From contig VZQC01010985.1 of the NCBI GenBank assembly GCA_009823505.1, positions 233,698 to 297,697 of the forward strand: a stretch of 64,000 nt of DNA, read 5' to 3'. A program made the position numbers and the translations under genes. The notes under the pieces are model-generated. The model did no database searches, was not told the origin of the DNA, and saw only the letters and a list, made by a program, of their open reading frames with translations. Positions 22,931 to 34,265 of the stretch are shown one piece after another. How positions within the stretch are numbered: the first letter of the stretch is position 1; every line of letters begins with the position of its first letter. Origin of the DNA: Rhizomys pruinosus. Lineage: Eukaryota > Chordata > Mammalia > Rodentia > Spalacidae.

Positions 22931-23338
22931 AATAGAATCCTTCCTTAAAGATATCCCTACACACATACCTACTATCACATACACACAAAAGAGATGCCTG
23001 AACAAGTTGGTGAAATCCAAGAGCACTCATCCCCTTACTCATTCTAAGAATACCTCTGCAAGACAGAAACTGTAGATATTACTGAACTTTGTATATGTCT
23101 TGAGGATTTGCACCCAAAGGAAAGTTTACATCTTCTTTTAGGCCTGTCTCATGTGCTGACATCACTGATCCTAGCACTATTTTGCACTGTGGGATCATTA
23201 TTAAGTAAAATAAGTGTTACTTTTATTAGAAACTTTTGCACTGCAGAACATAATTCCCGACAGAAACAAGTAAGGAAAGATCTGCTTTTGTGCACAGTTT
23301 CAATCCATTGTGGCAGGGAAGGCTGTCCTGCTAGATCA
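22931..23338. other. Unassigned sequence
   Basis: No recognisable repeat or exon. The overlapping ORFs on both strands around 23108-23586 are unsupported by any domain. Confidence 0.4.
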
Positions 23339-23339
23339 G

Positions 23340-23600
23340 ATCCTGTCCTCAGGAACATGTGACAGAGGCTGTTCACATCACAGTGGATCAGGAAACAGAA
23401 GGAGAGGCAGAATCCAGAGGTCAGAACTAACCTTAAAATGCCTGTCACTGTGCTCTGTCTCCTCCAGGCAGACCCCCCCCCCAACACACACTTCCTAATG
23501 GTTGTATAACCTCCCGGAATTCCACCACCACCTAGAGAACAAGCATTAAAATTGCATCCAAAGGGCAGGGGACACACCAAATTCATAACAATTGCTCACA
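23340..23600 (-). repeat. Old dispersed repeat, class not resolved
   Basis: Resembles 41385-41710. Both contain CTGTTCAC.TCACAGTGG, a run of GA-rich text with AGAGG.AGAATCCAGAGG-like words, then CTTCCTAATGG-type text. A C10 run is at 23470-23479. Orientation inferred from similarity. Confidence 0.45.
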
Positions 23601-24247
23601 AACACTGGCAATAGTCAATGTAATAACTAACAGTTACTAAGCAACTTACAGGTGGGGAGAATATACAGTCAACATGTACATGCTGGGAAAGAGAGAATTC
23701 TCATCTTAGCCAGGATGGAACAGGATGGAACAGGATGGTGGGTGGTAGCTTCTTTCATCATGATGCTCAGAAAATGACATGTAACTTAAACTTTGAAATT
23801 ATTTATTCTTGAATTTTACATTGAATATTTTATGTTGAAAGCATTTCGACTGAGCTCATGAAATGAGAAAGGAGAGCTATAGGAGGATCTTTGGAAGTCT
23901 CTACTGAAGGAAGCTGTAGGTTCATCTGAGCAGGGTCCCAGGAGCTTGTAGGATTCTATTTCCATATTGTCTTGCACCACCTCCCTGGGAACTGAAGAAA
24001 TGGATAGCAGAATCAAATCTTAGCTGAAGAAATACTGGCAACTCATTACAGTTGGGTGAGGAAGAACCGGCCTTCTTTTAGCAAGAGACTCCGGATAGGC
24101 TGACTAGAGCTCAGAGGATGAACTGGCATTGAGGAATGGAGATTAATTTGGCACAATAGCCTCTAACACAAATGACAGAATGTATGAACCCCAGGGGGAA
24201 GGGGCATGTGGGAGGGTGCCAGTGGAGAAGGGGGGATAAAAGCAATT
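23601..24247. other. Unassigned sequence
   Basis: Contains a short triplicated GGATGGAACA at 23713-23738. Nothing else recognised. Confidence 0.4.
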
Positions 24248-24398
24248 AGGCAGGGCATGGTGGGCAAGCCTTTAATCCTAGCACTTGGGAGACAGAGACA
24301 GAGGGACCTTTGTGAGTTCAAGGCCAGCCTGGTCTATAGAGTGAGTTCCAGGACAGCTGGGGCTACAAGGAGACCCTGTCTCAAAAAGACAAAAAAAA
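24248..24398 (+). mobile_element. B1 SINE
   Basis: Plus-strand B1 from GGCAGGGCATGGTGGGCAAG to CTGTCTCAAAAAGAC plus A-rich tail. Same subtype as the other young B1s here. Confidence 0.94.
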
Positions 24399-24867
24399 TA
24401 AAATTATTACTTATATAATATATTTATCTATATTTTATATATAATTATTATAGTATATATATATGTCCCCTATCTTTCAGAATTACAGGATGGAATTAAA
24501 ATTATCTCTTCTATTTTATGATAATTTAGACAGTAATTAATTCCAGCAAATAAGGCCAAATTAATATGACATTTAAAACAGTTCAAGTAAAAACCAGTCT
24601 GGTTAACTCAAATTAATTAAGATGACCTCAGGTCACAGCAGAATTTCTCATGGATGTTGAAGAAGATTTTCATATTTACATTTATATTATGGTCTTTCAA
24701 CATCTAGGTAAAGATCTTTAGCTAGAAATCAAACCCCAAATATAGTTATCTAGTCTTTCTACCTAAGAGAAAAAAGAACCCATTATGTGATGTCTAATAT
24801 TAAGGCTTTTAATCATTGTCTCAATGTGTATACATAAAAAGAAATATTTTTAAAAGAAAACCCAAGA

Positions 24868-25148
24868 TGGGGCTCTAGAGAGATGGCCTAGCAGTTAAAG
24901 CTACACGAGCTCTTGCGAGGACCCAGGGTTCCGATCCCCAGCACCCACATGGGCTAGCTGAGAACCGTCCATTAACTCCAATTCCAGTAGACTCCATTCC
25001 AGCGGGAATCCGAGCCCCTTTTCTGAACTCTGTTCCAGCATTGCAGGACCACGGGTGCACAAAACCTACATGGAGACATTACATTCAATAAAATAAAATT
25101 AAATAAAATAAATAAATAAATATAAATAAATTTTTAAAAAAGCCTCAT
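24868..25148 (+). mobile_element. B2 SINE with many single-base indels, with TSD
   Basis: Duplicated-module B2 between AGAAAACCCAAGA (24855-24867) and AGAAACCCAAGA (25149-25160). Relative to other copies it has scattered 1-3 base insertions and losses (for example GGGCTCTAGAGAG and CAGGGTTCCGATC) but intact CpGs. This is an unusual pattern for natural decay. Confidence 0.9.
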
Positions 25149-25160
25149 AGAAACCCAAGA

Positions 25161-26517
25161 ATATTTATTGCTGTAGAGTCATCTGTAGTGATTAGCTGTT
25201 GTCTTCTGGAGCTCCAGTACACCAAGACCATTGAGAAAGAGGTCAGGGAGTCCATAAATTCTCAAGTAAAATGACATGTTTCCACAGTTAAAGACCTTGG
25301 GTCTCTTCAGTTGGTACTCAGGACATGCTGAGGAAATCTGGCCTTGAAATTGCTACTCAAATCTCCAACTAGCAATATTTAAAATCCATATTGTATAGAA
25401 CACATGTTGGGAGAAACTAGTATGGAAAATACGCTTCCTAATTACATCTAGCATCAACAGCCCGAATTACAGACAGCCCGAGGGTGTCATTAAAAGACAG
25501 CCTGAAGCTGGTCACTCCATTTGATGAACTGGACACTTTATAACTTGTTAGTTACCTCCCTCTCTTTATGTGTGTATTTTTCTTTTTAATCTTCATTTCA
25601 AAATCGATTTTAAAAGAACACAGATGAAATATTGATTTTTATCTTGGTTATAAACCACGAAGATCATGGTCTGTGTGTCTAGAAGCATTGTCACCTGCCC
25701 AACGTGAACCGTCACTCTTCCCTCTGAGCCGAGACTCTGTCTATATTGGCTGCTCTTCTGTCCGTTGTTCAGTCTGAGTTCTTCCATGGCTCTGGGTTTC
25801 ATCACAGGCTATTTTTTCGATTTACAGCTCATTTCTCTCTCCGCTCCTGCCTTTTTATCCCCCATTCAGTTATCCCATTGAAATAATCAGTTCCAATGAC
25901 TTTTGAGAATACAGATTAATATATATATATATATCATATATTATAATATATATATACTCTATATATATACTATATGCTTTTACCACAGGAGGAGAGAGTC
26001 AGAGTGAATATCCAAACTGGAGATATTAAAACAATCCCAGTCCTTCAAAGTGTGGATACACAAAGTACACCCAGTGCATGCCCAGGGGCTAGCCCACACC
26101 TACAAGGGCAATGGAGTCATCCCAAAGAATCTGGTCAAGTGGAAGGAGCTTTCATCCAGACATTCTGATATGCTGGCTCACCATCCTGGGAACATCACAG
26201 TAGAGGTAAAACTGGAGAGAGTAGCAGGATCATAAGTTCTGGTATCTACATACATCTAAATTCTTACTTGTACCAGGTATTATTTTAGAATTGGGGGCTG
26301 TTCCGTTTTAATTTCAGACTTTGTCCATCATACTCCAACCACCTGCTTACTGCTACATTGGGTCACAAGTCATAGTAGTGTTTTCTCTTCCTAAGCGTTA
26401 AACGACAAACACCACTCTGACCTACTTTCCATTCCATAAAGCCTGCAAGGGACTGCGCTGCTTTTGTTTTATATTGGCTCACAAAGTTGCAAGCATAGTA
26501 TAATCAAAGGAAAAGTC
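25161..26517. other. Unassigned sequence with an AT microsatellite
   Basis: An AT-rich run lies at 25918-25975. Two overlapping 61-64 codon ORFs at 25974-26235 have no recognisable domain. Nothing else identified. Confidence 0.4.
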
Positions 26518-26770
26518 GGGCTGGAGAGACTGCCTAGCGGTTCAAGACGCACCGACTGCTCTTTGCAGAGGACCCGGGTTCGATCCCAGCACCCACAGGT
26601 GCGGCTGAGAACCGTCTGTAACTCCAATTCCAGGAGGAACTCCTAAGTTCCAGGGGAATCACAAACCCTTCTTTCTGACCTCCGTGGCATTGACCGACCG
26701 GGTTGCACAAAACCTACAACGCAGACATGTACCATTCTAACACATACAAGAAATAAACGAAATTAATTAA
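26518..26770 (+). mobile_element. B2 SINE with many single-base insertions
   Basis: GGGCTGGAGAGACTGCCTAG start and duplicated-module form. Extra bases are seen throughout (GTTCAAGACGC, CTCTTTGCAGAGG, TTCTTTCTGACC) while CpGs persist. Compare the copy at 24868. Confidence 0.9.
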
Positions 26771-26834
26771 AAAAAGAAAGGGAAAAAGAAAACACTTTGC
26801 TTAAAACAATAGAAATAAAATCCATGTGTACATG

Positions 26835-27216
26835 TTACCACATTTTCTCTTCCACTGTCAGAAGAGGGGCATTTGGGTTTGATTCCAGTTTTTTGCCTAT
26901 TGTGAACAGAGCTGGCAATAAATACTAGCTTGTGCATTTGTATCTCTGCAGTAAGATGAGTTCTTGGGTATATACCCAGGAGTGGTCGAAGGTGCTTGTT
27001 ACTCTCAACAAATTATCACTTATGTTAAAAATGAAAAAACAAAACAACACACAAAACAAAAAAACCATAAAGATTGACAGAAAGTTTCAGCAGAGCGCAT
27101 GATCTGGGATGGGTAGGGATGGGGTGGGGGGAAGGGAACGGGGAATATGCCCAACTGAATTGGAAATATGTATGCAATACACAAACGCATCATTAAAAAG
27201 AAAAAGAAAAAAAAAG
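26835..27216 (+). mobile_element. L1 insertion with 5' inversion (twin-primed)
   Basis: 26835-26995 is L1 in minus orientation, matching the block at 32400-32540 in the L1 at 31.9 kb (TACCACATTTTCTC, TTTTTTGCCTATTGTGAACA). At about 26996 the text switches to plus-strand L1 3' UTR (AATTATCACTTATGTTAAAA, GCGCATGATCTGGGATGGG, CATCATTAAAAAG). Inversion of the 5' part with an intact 3' end is the mark of twin priming. TSD not found. Confidence 0.8.
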
Positions 27217-27449
27217 CTAAAAATGTTGTGAAATTATTCTACTCACCAAACATTTATTGCTCAGCAACATTGGTGAAAGAAGATATACCTGGAACCAGGC
27301 TTGAACTTTTGGAGCCAAATATAAATACATAGCTTTATTCCTTCTCCCTTAATAAAGAACCTTCTATGGTAAATCAGATGATTTATCACCTATTTTACTC
27401 TTGGCTTAGCCACCTGTTAGTCAAGGACTCTCATGAAGGTATTACGGAA

Positions 27450-27520
27450 TATATATATTATATTAGATATAGATATATATATATTATATATATATATATG
27501 GATATATTATATATATATAT
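27450..27520. repeat. AT-rich microsatellite
   Basis: ATAT/TATA runs with a few GATATA units, next to the poly(A) side of the following minus-strand B1. Confidence 0.9.
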
Positions 27521-27668
27521 TTTTTGGTTTTTTTGAGACAAGGTCTCCCTGTAGCTCTGGCTGTCCTAGAACTCACTCTGTAGCGCAGGCTGGCCTTGAA
27601 CCCACAGAGATCCACCTGCCTCTGCCTCCTAAGTGCTAGGACTAAAGGCGTGTGCCACCACACCTGGC
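27519..27668 (-). mobile_element. B1 SINE
   Basis: GGTTTTTTTGAGACAAGGTC to GTGCCACCACACCTGGCC; full length, minus strand. Confidence 0.94.
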
Positions 27669-27824
27669 CAAACAATATTTAACCATTGACCTTGGCATTT
27701 GTATGAAAATATTCAAAATAGAGACCTTATTTTCTTCATATTTATTTTAAACTTGATCATAGATTGTTATGGATAAAAACTGAGAAATTTTTGAGAAAAA
27801 ATATAAAATCAAGACTACTAAGCT

Positions 27825-28062
27825 AGGTATTAGTACATACCCCACAGTACTTTGATGCAGGAGGGAGAGACATGACACTTCTTAGTCAAGACCAGCTAGC
27901 TCTACGGCAAGACAACACTTTGTTAAAGAATTAGAAAAGACTGTGTCTAATCTCAACCCTTGGGAGGCAGGCAGATGGAGGCCAGCCTGGTCCACATAGT
28001 GAGTTCCAGGCAGGCTGGAACTGGGGAGACACCAGCCCAAAACAAACAAACTTAAATAAGCA
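27825..28062 (+). mobile_element. Two degraded B1 copies in tandem
   Basis: 27825-27915 keeps only B1-like order (AGTACTTTGATGCAGGAGGG, AAGACCAGCTAG). 27943-28052 is clearer (CAACCCTTGGGAGGCAGGCA, GGCCAGCCTGGTCCACATAG). An (AAAC)n tail follows. Confidence 0.65.
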
Positions 28063-28452
28063 AGCAAGCAAACAAACAAATCAAAAATTAGACAAAATCA
28101 GTTAAAATACAAAAGGATAGTTATATGTGTATTAAAATGGAAAAATAGAATTGCAGCTTAGTTAGCCACTCCAGCTATTTCATCCAACTGAAACTTGAGG
28201 CCTTCTTGTGGCACACAGGTACTCAGTGGAGCCCTGGACCAGAGAGGGGTTGGTCACAGGAAAAGAAAACATGTTTTCCCTATTCTAAGGAAAAGGAAAA
28301 TTGATGCTATTTTCTTAGTCTCTGAAGAAGCTGCACATTTGCTCCATGTCTAAAGTTCCTGGAATTCTTCTTTGCTATGACATGTGTGAATCACCTTGTG
28401 TATAGCAAAGAGTTGCTCATCTCATGCCTAAGAAGTACCATAATATACTATA

Positions 28453-28823
28453 TGTGGTGATTTGAATGAGTGTCCCCCATAGGCTCTAGGTATTCAGACA
28501 TTTGTCTCCAGTTGGTGGCGCTGTTTTTGGAGGTCTTAGAAGGTGTGGCCGTGCTGGAGGAAGTGTGTCACTGAGGGCAGGCTTAGTGAGTTTTAACAAG
28601 CTTCGTGGTCTACAGTTGCTTTCTCTCTGCTTCCTGTGCTCTTTGTGAGATGTGACCTTCAGCTCGCTGCTCCAGCCGCCATGCCTCTCCAGCCGCCATG
28701 CCTCCCGCCACAATGGACACTAATTCCCTGGAACCGTCAATCATAAGCTCAAATAAACTCCTCTTTTTATAACTTCCTTTGGTCATGGTGTTTTATTACA
28801 GCAACAGAAAAGTGACTAATACA
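28453..28823 (+). mobile_element. Solo LTR of a MaLR (MT-like) element with TSD
   Basis: 371 bp from TGTGGTGATTTGAATGAGTG to GTGACTAATACA, with AATAAA near 28754. Perfect 5-bp TSD CTATA at 28448-28452 and 28824-28828. It matches both LTRs of the provirus at 43.5-45.6 kb along its length. TG...CA ends, size and 5-bp TSD fit ERVL-MaLR. Confidence 0.9.
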
Positions 28824-28889
28824 CTATAGTAGGGTGGATTTGAACTACAGTGAACATTCTATTTAGGAAGACAGCCTTTCAACAAGTAG

Positions 28890-29844
28890 ATGGCTACTGC
28901 AGAAACTCAAAGCCTGGCCATTTCTGAACAAAATGAAGTCCCAAGGCCTGACATGTCTTGCAGATATGTGACACTCATAGAGAAACATGTCTTAGGAATC
29001 TCATCAGAAGTTCAGACAGTTTAAGTATGTGGAAGCTCTTGGGCCCCATAAATTCCTGAGCCAATTGTGGGAGCTTTGTCTTCAGTGGCTGAGACCAGAG
29101 ATCCATACAAAGGAACAGATGGTACAGCTGTTGGTGCTAGAACACTTTCTAGCAGTTGTTCCTGAAAGAGTCAGAACCTCTTAAAGAATATTATTCAACC
29201 ATTCAGTGAACAAGATGCATCCTGCAATGATTCTACCATTGGGGCTGAACCAGTGACATTCAAAGATGTGCTTGTGGAGTTCAGCATGGAAGAGTGGGGA
29301 CTGCTAGACTTCACTGGAAAGCTCCTGTACCAGGCTATGATGCTGGAGAGTGAGAGAAATATGACAGCAGTACATGAAGGATCTTTACAGTTCCTTGGTC
29401 TGGATGGACAACTTAAGCTCCATTATATAATGGACTCGTATAAATGCTCCCTTTGGGGAAGGGAGCATTTATGTGGGAAAATCTTTATCAAACCATCATT
29501 TCTTATTCAATATCAGACCACCCACACTGGACAGAGACTACACAAATGCACTGAATGTGGGGAGTTATTCCCCAGACTTTTACATCTTGAGTGTCATCAA
29601 AAGGTTCATGCTAAAGCAAAGGAGGGTGACTAATGTTGAAAATCTGTCTGGAACAGTATTGAGTATTGAAGACTCTACATACATAAGTACTTACTGTAAA
29701 AAAGCCTTCACCTGCCAATCTAGTCTCAATAGACATGTACCAACTCATACAGGAGAAAAACCATTCAAGTGTGATATCTGTGGGAACTTCCTCACCAGAG
29801 GTTCATCTGTTATGAGACATAAGAAAAGTCATTCTATAAATTAA
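28890..29844 (+). pseudogene. SCAN-KRAB-zinc-finger pseudogene, probably a retrocopy
   Basis: Three domains of a SCAN-KRAB-C2H2 transcription factor lie in order without introns. A SCAN domain is at 29011-29181 ([15 protein letters not shown]..., [12 protein letters not shown], then a KEQM..LLVLE core), in a frame stopped by TAA at 29182. A KRAB A box is at 29253-29360 (VTFKDV.VEFS.EEWGLLD...LY..MMLE) in a second frame. Degenerate C2H2 fingers run to the stop near 29634, and two more fingers at 29690-29832 lie in the SCAN frame again, joined by a HTGEKPFKC linker. Such genes normally have SCAN, KRAB and fingers on separate exons, so the continuous order suggests a processed copy; no clear poly(A) or TSD was found. 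At least two frameshifts and one internal stop make it non-functional as a single protein. The start shown is an ATG at 28890 whose frame closes at about 29023. Parent gene not identified. Confidence 0.88.
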
Positions 29845-30560
29845 TCTTGAAAACAAATGAGATTTGAAAACATTTGTAAGAAGTTATTCCTTGAATAATG
29901 TGGCAAGAATTAATGTTGGAGAGGAAAAGAGCTTTTCCAGATTCCCAAATGAAGCCAACAAGAGGGTTTAAAATTAAATATATCACTGTACAGTTCTTTA
30001 TTATTAGTTCGATACACTAGTCACCTTTACCTGTCTCTATTTCATCAATACACTCTACAGCATAATTGATTTGTTGGCTATGGAGGAGCTACACAAAAAC
30101 TTCCAGCCCTTACAGGAAGGTCACAAAATACTTAGGAGCTTATGAGAAGACTCATTACCAAAGATTGAAATCCCAGTTAATACCAAAGACTATAATGACG
30201 TTCAACCCTTGTCGATATCTTAGAGGACTAAACTTGAATGGAGGATGGATGCAATATTGTTCAATTTACGTATTCTTAAAATCTGAAATTTTAAAACTAC
30301 ACCATGAGACCTAAGGTAGAAATATATACATGGCCTGGAATCTCTCATTTTACATTATAAAGTCAATAAAATATCTACTACTCTGCATCAGAAGTGTCTA
30401 TGCTAACTCAGGATCCCAAGTTGTTCCTTGAGCCAAGAAACATGCCTTAATCTTCCACGGAATATTTCCATTACAGATATTCCCAATGAATGAAAGATTT
30501 CTGTCAGAGTCAATGCTATATTCCAAATGAAAAAAGTATACCAGAAGAAATGTGATGAAT
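29845..30560 (+). other. Likely 3' untranslated part of the zinc-finger pseudogene
   Basis: Follows the last finger stop. A potential AATAAA at about 30365 could be the old poly(A) signal. No repeat recognised. Assignment is inference from position only. Confidence 0.35.
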
Positions 30561-30580
30561 TAACAAATGAAAATTTATTT

Positions 30581-30808
30581 ATTTACTTATTATTATTATT
30601 ATTATTATTAATTTTTATTTTTTTTTTTTTTTTAGAGACAAGGTTTCCCTGTAGCATCAGCTCTCCTGGAACTCAATGTGTAGACCAGGCTGGCCTTGAA
30701 CTCACAAAGATCCACCTGCCTCTGCCTCCCGAATGTTAGGATTAAAGGCATGCACCAACAGGCCCTGCTGGAGGGATAGCGCAGCCTTTAAAGGCTAAGG
30801 CTAACAAA
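30581..30808 (-). mobile_element. B1 SINE with an extra 5' tRNA-SINE-like extension and TSD
   Basis: B1 body at 30633-30765 with poly(T) and (ATT)n to its left. To the right, 30766-30805 (GCTGGAGGGATAGCGCAGCC) resembles a tRNA-SINE head in plus orientation. The whole is bracketed by ACAAATGAAAATTTATTT (30563-30580) and ACAAAATGGAAATTTATTTT (from about 30808), so both parts appear to have inserted together. Confidence 0.75.
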
Positions 30809-30829
30809 CAAAATGGAAATTTATTTTTT

Positions 30830-31887
30830 AACATCACAATTTGTTACATATTAAAAATTGGTATGGAACTTCTTTCAACCTAAGGTGACTTATAGAGGAT
30901 CCCACTAGAGACAATTTGTCTTTAAGAAAGTATACACTTATTGACATGTTAACAAGAATGGTTGTATTTTAATAAAATTCAACCTTTGGGTGATAAAAAA
31001 AAGTTTAGAAATTAGGCAAAATAGCCCTTAAATTGTCTGAATGAGTGTCTAAGTGCTTATTTATAATTATAAAAATCACATTTACATTTAATGCCAAAGT
31101 AACAGTGATTAAAGAGGCAAGCTCTTCTCCATACAAGAGATATTTTCCTTCTGGGAAACTTGCTCTGTTTGACAATTATAAGGTAAGTGCTTTCATTAGG
31201 GATATTTGAGATGTCTCATCCAATAAAGATGGTAAGACTATTATGTATAAAGTGAACAGTGAACTAGAATCAGAAAGGGGGAAGCAAACATCATTTGTGC
31301 CATAAAAAATTCATTTAGTTTCAAATCAGAGCCATTAAAATGAATTTTGGCCTGAAACAGTCAAACATAACTGATGTTAGGATTCTGGGAGCATCTGACG
31401 GGAAGGAAGGAAAAATATCGGAGCCAGCACTTTGGTTATCTGAAGACACAACATGAGTTCTAAAATGCTTTACACGGAATGTCAATATTAGAGAAAAATA
31501 AATCACATATCTCCTATCAGATGACTTACATTTTAGCAGATATTTATGTCTACGTGCTGGGAAAATACAAACACATTTTGAAAGTGATGAATTGGTGGTT
31601 TCTTTTCACTGACTTGATTTATAGTCAAAAGTTTTTTCTACTATTTGCATATAGGCTACTTTATTAAAAAGCTAATTAAAGATATGCTAAATATTCTATT
31701 ATTAATTTGCATTAGAAGTCACAATGTGTGCATAATAATATGGATTTGGGGTGAGGAAAATTTAATACTCTTACATTTTAATTTTAAATCAATAGTTATA
31801 TGATTTTTATTTGCTCTAAAAACTAATTAGGTTTCAATCTATGCTCAGTATGTTTATGATTTTGACATTTTTCCCCCTAATTCTATT
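30830..31887. other. Repeat-poor unassigned sequence, about 1.06 kb
   Basis: No transposon signature. Contains words common in conserved non-coding DNA (GAGCCATTAAAATGAATTTT near 31328, ATTATTAATTTGCATTAGAA near 31698) but no strong motif cluster. Function unknown. Confidence 0.4.
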
Positions 31888-34262
31888 TTTAAATATATAT
31901 TTTATTGATGTTTTGCATATTTCATACATCATTTTTCAGTTCAATTTAGACACATTCCCCTTCCCATGCCCCCAACCCCACCCCATTCCTGCATTCTGCC
32001 ATACATGTCTTGCATCCTTCTCTCAGTCTTTTTTTTTAAATTTTTCCCCTTTAATTTTATATTACTTCAAAATATGCATACATATCCTCCACCCATATAC
32101 CAATATTACAAAAATCTGAACATAAGTGGTAGGTTAATTCTCAAGCCCATTAAGGGATTCACCTTTGAACCATACTGCTGCTTTCATACAATAAAGAAAT
32201 ATAACATAGATGATGCTCAGTTTGCTTTGCAACTAGGGATTTGGTGCTAGCATCCACAAATGAGGGACACCGTATGTCATTTGTTCTCTGGGACTGTGTT
32301 ACTTCACTTAGCATAATGTCTTCTAGTTCTATCCATTTACCTGCAAAGTTCATGATGTGATCATTCTTTACTGCTGCATAGCACTACATTGTGTAGATGT
32401 ACCACATTTTCTCTATCCACTGGTTTGTTGAGGGACATTTGGGATGCTTCCAGCTTTTTGCTATTGTGAAGAGAGCTGCAATAAACATAGATGTGCATGT
32501 ATCTTTGCCATAGGATGAGTCCTGGAGTATATATACCCTGGAATGGTATGACTGGGTCAGGTGGTAGGCTCATTCTGAGTCTTTTGAGTTCGCCACACTG
32601 CTTTCCATAGGGGTTGCCCGAGTTTGCACTCCCACCAGCAGTGGATGAGTGCTCCCCTTTCCCCACAACCTCTCCAGCATTCGGTGTCATTTGTTTTCCT
32701 AATCTTGGCCATTCTTACCAGGGTAAGGTGAAATCTTAAGCTGGTATTTATTTGCATCTCCTTAATTATTAGCAATGTTGAACACTTTCTATTTCTCAGC
32801 CATCTTTACTTCTTCATTTGTGAATTCTCTATTCAGCTTTTTACTCCATTTTTAAGAGTCATTTGTTTTCTTCATCCTTTGGTTTTTGAGTAGTTCATAT
32901 ATACTGGATGTTAATGCTCCATCTGATATATCACTGGTGAAGATTTCCTCCCATTCTGGGGGGTTTTCTCTTCACTTCATTGTTTTCTTTTGCTGTACAG
33001 AAGCTTTTGAGTTTAAGGAGTTCCCATTTATCTATTGTTGACCTTGTTTCCAATGCAGCAGCTGTCTGATTTAAAAAGTCTTTTCCTATGCCTATGTCTT
33101 GTAGTTTACTGCCGATGTTTTCTTCTATCATTTTCAGAGTTTCTGGTTTCACATTGAGGTCTTTGATCCATTTGGAGTTGATTTTTGTGTATGGTGAAAG
33201 GTAGGGGTTCAGCTCCATCTTTCTACAAGTGGCAATCCAGTTTTGCTACCACCATTTGCTGAAGATGCTGTCTTTCCTCCTTTGGGTTTTCTTGGTCCCC
33301 TTGTCAAATATGAGGTGGCTGAAATTGCATGTGCTCAGGTTTTGATCTTCAATTTTGTTCCATTGATCTACTTGTCTGTTTTATGCCAGTACCAGGCGGT
33401 TTTTTTACTATAGCCCTGTAATATAGTTTGAAGTCAGGTATGGTTATGCCCCCTGTTTTGCTCTTTTTGCTCAGGGTTGCTTTGGCTATCCAGGGTCCTT
33501 TGTTTTTCCATATGAATTTAAGGATTTTTTTTTTCTATGTCTGAGAAGAAACTAATGGAGAGTTTGATTGGGATTGCATTGAATCTGTATATTAGTTTGG
33601 GTAAGATGGACAATTTTACTACATTAATTTTTCTAATCCATGGGAATGTGAGGTCTTTCCACCTTCTGGTATCTTCTCCAATCTCCTTCTTCAGGGATTT
33701 ACAATTTCCATTGTAGAGATCTTTGGTATCTTTGGTTAGGTTTGTTCCAAGGTATTTTTTGAGGCTATTGTGAATGGGATGGTCTCCTTATATTCCTTCT
33801 CTGTTTGTTTGTTGGTGGTGTAAAGAAAGGATACTGATTTTTCTAAGTTGTATCCAGCTACTTTACTGAAACTCTTGATCATATTTCTAGGAGTTTCTTG
33901 GTTGAGTTTTTGCATACCTTAGGTATACCATCATATTGTCTGCAAAAAGCGATAGTTTGATTTCCTCTTTTCCAATTAGTACTCCTTTAATTTACTTTTT
34001 TTTTTGTCTTACTGCTATAGCAAGTGTTTCAAGCACTATATTGAAGAGGAATGGAGATGGGGGCAGCCTTGCTAGGTTCCTGATTTTAAGGGGAATGCTC
34101 CTAATTATTCCCCATTTAGGATGATATTGGCTGTGGGTTTCTTGTTTATGGTTTTGATTATGTTGAGGAATGTTCCCTCCAGTCCAATTTCCTCTAGGAC
34201 TTTAAACATGAAGTCATGCTGCATTTTGTAGAAGGCTTTTTCTGCATTGATGGAATTCTTTT
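31888..34262 (-). mobile_element. 5'-truncated L1, minus strand, 2.4 kb
   Basis: 3' end at left (TTTTATTGATGTTTTGCATA, C-rich block 31956-31990, poly-T-like run 32030-32045), then the end of ORF2 read in reverse up to about 34262. Antisense ORF pieces such as 32931-33218 ([20 protein letters not shown]) match L1 ORF2 style. AATTCTATTTT at the left and AATTCTTTTATT at the right form an imperfect TSD. Frame broken by stops and indels. Confidence 0.9.
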
Positions 34263-34265
34263 ATT

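Noticed and set aside
23149..23586. 145-codon minus-strand ORF
   Set aside because: Overlaps an old dispersed repeat and a C10 homopolymer; no recognisable domain or supporting splice signals.
25974..26235. Two overlapping ORFs of 61-64 codons after an AT run
   Set aside because: No domain, different frames, and in a block that may contain sequence errors.
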